A DNA stretch of 64,000 bases from JAAXQD01 sp963790095. Its GTDB lineage: Bacteria > Desulfobacterota > Desulfobacteria > Desulfobacterales > UBA11574. The stretch spans positions 1-64,000 of the forward strand of contig CAWBNO010000012.1 of assembly GCA_963790095.1 (NCBI GenBank). Reading direction: 5' to 3'. The position numbers and the translations under genes are program-made. The stretch's first letter is position 1, and the number at the start of each line of letters is the position of its first letter. Positions 60,589 through 64,000 of this stretch are shown piece after piece. The notes below the pieces were generated by a model. It saw only the letters and a list, made by a program, of their open reading frames with translations. It had not been told where the DNA came from and searched no databases.

Positions 60589-61527
60589 TTAGCTCCCTGT
60601 TCGCAGAAAAGTCTTCACCAGCTGATCCCACCCGAGTTCCGGAAAATTACCGAATACATCGCTAATCGGCTCGGCGCCTGTTGATGCCAGGCTTTCGTAT
60701 TCCGGCCCTATAAGATTCAATAATTTTTGGCTCTCCTGATCTATCCACTGCATGCTTTCCTTGCCGTAATAGAGTCCTTTTAGATTTTTTTTCGGCATAT
60801 CAGGTTCCAGAACATAGAGCCACCCCTCATGGTAAGGATCCTCATGGGGTATCCCGGGATGCTCTTGGATCCTGTGATTTACAGTAAGCACCATACCGGT
60901 TACAGGAGAGAGCACTGCAGTTCTAAGGTCGCCCCGACCAAATGTCACATAGGCCTGATTTTTCGTAAGGGTTGCCCCTATCGGTGGAAGGGCCAGAAAC
61001 TGGGATGCACCGAACAGCTTGACCATAAAGTCATCAAATCCAACCTTGACGCGTCCCCCATGATCGAAACGGACCCAACAATGTCCCAGGTGATAATAAT
61101 AACCTTTGGCCATTTTATAACCGGATGCTAACGTATAGCTGGGTGGTTCGCCTATTTCTCCGATGTCAATCTCATCCATCATTTGGTCAAAAGCACAATG
61201 ATAGCATTCATAATTCATCGGACAGATTTTGGGAGCATCAATACGTCCTGTTAAGGCATGGCGACATGGCCGTTCTGCGCCATGATAGTGTTTCTTTAAA
61301 TAATCGACCCATCCAGGTTCCTTCAATTCGATCTTGGTAGGGTCCCTGGGGCTTATGGCCCGCTGCATTCCAGCATCAAAGGGACAATTGTAGCAATCAA
61401 AAGCATTATCGCATAATCGAAAATTAACAACCCCGGCCTTCATCCAAATACATTCATCTTCCTCCACCTGATACCCGACAAGGCGTTTCTTCTGACTTTC
61501 TTTATGTCTGTATTCTTTTGCTTTCAT
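60589..61527 (-). CDS. GcvH-like protein heading the Hdr operon
   Basis: A 312-residue protein with the Cys-rich N-terminal domain (ECIWMKAGVVNFRLCDNAFDC, CYNCPFDAGM, CPMNYECYHC) and H-protein fold (YHLGHCWVRFDHGGRVKVGFDDF, LALPPIGATL, SPVTGMVLTVNH, DPYHEGWLYVL) seen at 45852. The lipoyl position is Asp200. AGGAG lies nine bases before ATG 61527. Its position as the first gene of an Hdr operon recalls lipoate-binding proteins of Hdr-like sulfur systems, but this one cannot be lipoylated at that site. Confidence 0.86.
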   Translation of the reverse strand: MKAKEYRHKESQKKRLVGYQVEEDECIWMKAGVVNFRLCDNAFDCYNCPFDAGMQRAISPRDPTKIELKEPGWVDYLKKHYHGAERPCRHALTGRIDAPKICPMNYECYHCAFDQMMDEIDIGEIGEPPSYTLASGYKMAKGYYYHLGHCWVRFDHGGRVKVGFDDFMVKLFGASQFLALPPIGATLTKNQAYVTFGRGDLRTAVLSPVTGMVLTVNHRIQEHPGIPHEDPYHEGWLYVLEPDMPKKNLKGLYYGKESMQWIDQESQKLLNLIGPEYESLASTGAEPISDVFGNFPELGWDQLVKTFLRTGS

Positions 61528-61937
61528 TTTCACAATCTCCTAAATCTTTGCCCGGCGAACCTTTAAAGTAACCTGATAGTTCAGGCGTTGTGCCGGGATT
61601 CTTATTGAAGTCAAACTTCCATTTGTGGAAGATGAAGCTTCGATTATATTTATTTCCGATAAGCTCAGTATTGTTCTTTTTAATTGCAATCCGAGTGCCA
61701 ACAATTATCATACAGATTGTTATTAATCTATCCATTTGATATTATTAAATTATAGCTCAAATTTTTCGTCAAAATTGAAAAAAGACGTTTTAAAGGAAGC
61801 AATGGATGTGATTAAATTGGCTACGCTTGGGAGCAATATAAGGAAGGATGTTATATATAAATATGTATAATCAATTAGTTAAGACTCTGTAGCCTTTAAT
61901 GCATTTGCTGTAGCAATTGGTTACACTAGATCACTAA
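61528..61937. other. intergenic, divergent promoter region
   Basis: AT-rich spacer upstream of the minus-strand Hdr operon. A minus-strand CCGGCAC motif 50-60 bases before the first gene lacks a -12 GC, so I do not call a sigma-54 promoter. No RNA or repeat recognised. Confidence 0.4.
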
Positions 61938-62123
61938 ATAATATTTGAACCACGAGCTTTCAACAATAATAATGATCGTGAACTCTCCGATAAATATCTA
62001 TCCTTTAGGATGGGTTTTGCACGGGAGAAAGCCGGTAAAAACAATATTTTGAAATGGACATTCAGTGATAGAGCCAGCATAGGGACTTTGCATGAGGATT
62101 TGTCAAATATTGTTGAAAATTAA
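61938..62123 (+). pseudogene. possible gene tail without start
   Basis: An open frame of 61 codons between TAA 61935 and TAA 62121-62123, with natural-looking sequence near its end (FREKAGKNN-like, then KWTFSDRASIGTLHEDLSNIVEN). There is no start codon with a ribosome binding site. It could be the remnant of a lost gene; family not recognised. Confidence 0.25.
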
Positions 62124-62282
62124 TTGGTTATAGAGATTTATTGGAAAATAATTGTTGACAAAAAAATTAGGCTATGGTTTCCAACTAATAAAATTTCAAT
62201 AATAATATTGACTTAATATTGTTACAGTTCTGAAGTCGCTCTTCAAAACAAAAAAACCAATATCAGCCATCGAAAATTTGAA

Positions 62283-64000
62283 ATGACCAGTCAACTTTGT
62301 TTGGTGAAGAAATTATATAAAGCACTATCAGAAATCCCGCCCGGACAAATCACCCAATCTCTATGTATGCAGCAAATCGGAAGGCTGTTAGAGGTATTGG
62401 ACAATATTTGCAATGGAAGGGGGCAGACAGACCACCTGGCGGTCATGAACGATCTGGCCGGGATACTTGTGAAAGATGCTGCTGATAAGATCTGTGTTGA
62501 TTTGGGTCATATGGTTTCATTTGTCCTGGAAAAATACAGAGACGTTTTTTTAACCCACATAGAAGCGCATTATTGTCCCACTGGGGACTGCGTTGCCCTT
62601 TCCGCCGCTCCATGCCAGCTGGCATGCCCCGCCGGTGTCGACGTGCCGAGTTATGTGGCGCTTGTGGGCATGGGACGATATAAAGAAGCCTTGGAAGTAT
62701 TGTGGGAAGATCTTCCGCTTCCCGGTGCGCTAAGCCGGGTCTGCGTCCATCCTTGCGAAAAGGCTTGCCGGCGGGCATCAGCAGATGAACCTATTGCCAT
62801 CTGCCAGCTCAAACGTGTGGCTTTTGATAAGGCCTATGAAGAGGGAATACCCCCTTTCAAGGAGACGAGTCATCGATACAGGGAAAAAATCGCTATCATC
62901 GGCAGCGGTCCGGCAGGCCTTTCCGCGGCTTATTTTTTGGCCAAAAAAGGCTACAAATCCGCAATTTTTGAATCCAAGTCTGAACCCGGCGGTATGCTCC
63001 GATGGTGGATACCCGCCTACAGGCTGCCCAACGACATATTGAAACTGGAAATAAATCATATCAAAGCCTTGGGCGTCGATATTCATACTGGAGTTACTTT
63101 TGGAAAAGATATCACGTTGAAGTCTCTCAAAAAACAGGGTTTTCAGGCGTTTTTTTTGGGAATTGGTGCCCACAATCCCATGCGGCTTCACATTCCGGGA
63201 GAAAAAGATTTTTCCGGGGTCGAGGACTGCCTGACGTTTCTCTATAAAGCCCGCCAGGGAACAGCAAATGTTGGCAAAAGGGTAATGGTCATCGGGGGTG
63301 GCAATGCAGCGGTGGATTGCGCCCGCACCGCCATCAGGTTGGATGTTGACGAAGTTCACCTGGTGTATCGGCGAACCAAACGGGAAATGCCAGCCCACCC
63401 AAAAGAAGTACAGGAGCTGGAGGAAGAGGGAGTGGTTTTGAATGTTTTACTATCCCCGATCCGTATCCATGGTGAAAAGGGAAAGGTAACCGGGCTTGAG
63501 TGCATCCGAAACGAACTGAGCAAGCCCGATGCAACCGGTCGCAGACGCCCTATTCCTTTGGAAGGGACTGAGCATATCGTTTCGGCAGATACCGTCATAT
63601 GCGCCATTGGGCAGGAAGTGAATACTCAAAGTCTGGGACATGTCAACCGTTTGGAATTAACAAGAAGAAACCTGATCACCGTCAATTCGGTCACCATGGA
63701 AACTTCCGTTCCCGGAGTTTTTGCGGGTGGAGATGTGGTTACCGGGCCTGCCACTGTTGTGGAGGCTGTTGCTTCCGGGAAAAAAGCCGCAGAAGCCATC
63801 CACCGTTTTTTGAGAGAAATGCCCAATCCTGAATATACACTGATACCGCTAAAGCGCCAACAAGTCCAAGTTATGGATGTTTCACCCAAAGAAAAATCTT
63901 TTCCATCAAGACCTGACATGCCCGTGATGGATCTTGAAGCCAGAAAAGGCAGCTTTCAAGAAGTGGAACTTGGTTTGTCAGTCAATAGCGCGATTCAGGA
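62283..64000 (+). CDS. NuoF-tail/GltD fusion, runs off the window
   Basis: At least 572 codons, open at the window end. Residues about 25-100 match the C-terminal helical [4Fe-4S] end of NuoF (LCMQQIGRLLEVLDNICNGRG) without the preceding NADH/FMN domain. Then a Fer4_20 region (PCQLACPAGVDVPSYVALVGMG, CVHPCEKACRRA) and a full GltD-type module with FAD motif IIGSGPAGLSAAY from residue 207 and NAD(P)H motif VMVIGGGNAAVDCA. ATG 62283 has no ribosome binding site, and the frame opens only 22 codons earlier, so the 5' part was probably lost. It is the paralogue of the truncated minus-strand fusion. Confidence 0.8.
   Translation, partial: MTSQLCLVKKLYKALSEIPPGQITQSLCMQQIGRLLEVLDNICNGRGQTDHLAVMNDLAGILVKDAADKICVDLGHMVSFVLEKYRDVFLTHIEAHYCPTGDCVALSAAPCQLACPAGVDVPSYVALVGMGRYKEALEVLWEDLPLPGALSRVCVHPCEKACRRASADEPIAICQLKRVAFDKAYEEGIPPFKETSHRYREKIAIIGSGPAGLSAAYFLAKKGYKSAIFESKSEPGGMLRWWIPAYRLPNDILKLEINHIKALGVDIHTGVTFGKDITLKSLKKQGFQAFFLGIGAHNPMRLHIPGEKDFSGVEDCLTFLYKARQGTANVGKRVMVIGGGNAAVDCARTAIRLDVDEVHLVYRRTKREMPAHPKEVQELEEEGVVLNVLLSPIRIHGEKGKVTGLECIRNELSKPDATGRRRPIPLEGTEHIVSADTVICAIGQEVNTQSLGHVNRLELTRRNLITVNSVTMETSVPGVFAGGDVVTGPATVVEAVASGKKAAEAIHRFLREMPNPEYTLIPLKRQQVQVMDVSPKEKSFPSRPDMPVMDLEARKGSFQEVELGLSVNSAIQ

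Noticed and set aside
61560..61620. Minus-strand CCGGCAC motif before the Hdr operon
   Set aside because: The -24-like part is good, but the -12 GC is missing (GA instead).
61502..61735. 77-residue minus-strand frame upstream of the GcvH-like gene
   Set aside because: It overlaps the true start region and has no ribosome binding site or recognisable pattern.
1..64000. CRISPR arrays, rRNA, complete insertion sequences, prophage genes
   Set aside because: I looked for evenly spaced repeats, rRNA-like blocks, transposases and integrases and found none that I could support in the window.

Overview
The window looks like a chromosomal segment of an anaerobic sulfate-reducing or syntrophic member of the Desulfobacterota, most likely Desulfobacterales. 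The evidence is the Ni carbon monoxide dehydrogenase, a long run of heterodisulfide-reductase (Hdr), MvhD and NuoE/F-like electron-transfer genes, a 2-oxoacid:ferredoxin oxidoreductase, several sigma-54 activators with Cys-rich PAS domains, and a split F0 ATP synthase operon with b and b' subunits. No 16S or other phylogenetic marker is present, so this placement is an inference.

Layout. 0-5.6 kb: two small exported proteins, a DUF554 membrane protein and clpB, followed by a candidate sigma-54-driven small RNA at about 5835-5910. 6.0-9.7 kb (minus strand): F0 operon atpZ-atpI-atpB-(four-hairpin c)-c-b'-b, with no F1 genes. 9.9-18.8 kb (plus): housekeeping genes, namely a DHH phosphoesterase, an RNase Z-like MBL protein, siroheme/heme genes (precorrin-2 dehydrogenase, ccsA/hemX, hemA), fabD, a DksA-like protein, a PHP phosphoesterase, rnc and a radical SAM protein. 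18.8-32.7 kb: a PAS/sigma-54 activator, a three-gene 2-oxoacid:ferredoxin oxidoreductase, stress proteins, two NifX-like proteins and cooS. The oxidoreductase and NifX/cooS clusters are preceded by near-identical sigma-54 promoters with the same upstream palindromic element at the same distance.

33-41 kb: a second PAS/GAF sigma-54 activator, a sigma-54 promoter, a 190-bp palindromic repeat, then a compact operon of two type III CoA-transferases and four small proteins, three of them Cys-rich or novel. The first small protein needs a +1 frameshift at CCC-TGA to be read in full. 41-49.3 kb: a Rossmann-PAS histidine kinase, an NtrC-type regulator, an archaemetzincin, a sigma-54 promoter, two GcvH-like proteins in which the lipoyl lysine is replaced by Asp, and a GAF histidine kinase.

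49.4-61.5 kb (minus): one long electron-transfer operon, in transcription order GcvH-like, short HdrA, NuoE-like, decayed NuoF-like, truncated GltD/HdrA, MvhD, FrhB/FdhB-like, a giant double HdrA carrying an inserted response-regulator receiver domain, HdrC and HdrB. 62.3-64 kb (plus): a NuoF-tail/GltD fusion running off the window. Together the second half appears devoted to moving low-potential electrons between NAD(P)H, ferredoxin, thiol/disulfide couples and CoA-activated substrates, with sigma-54 control as a recurring theme.
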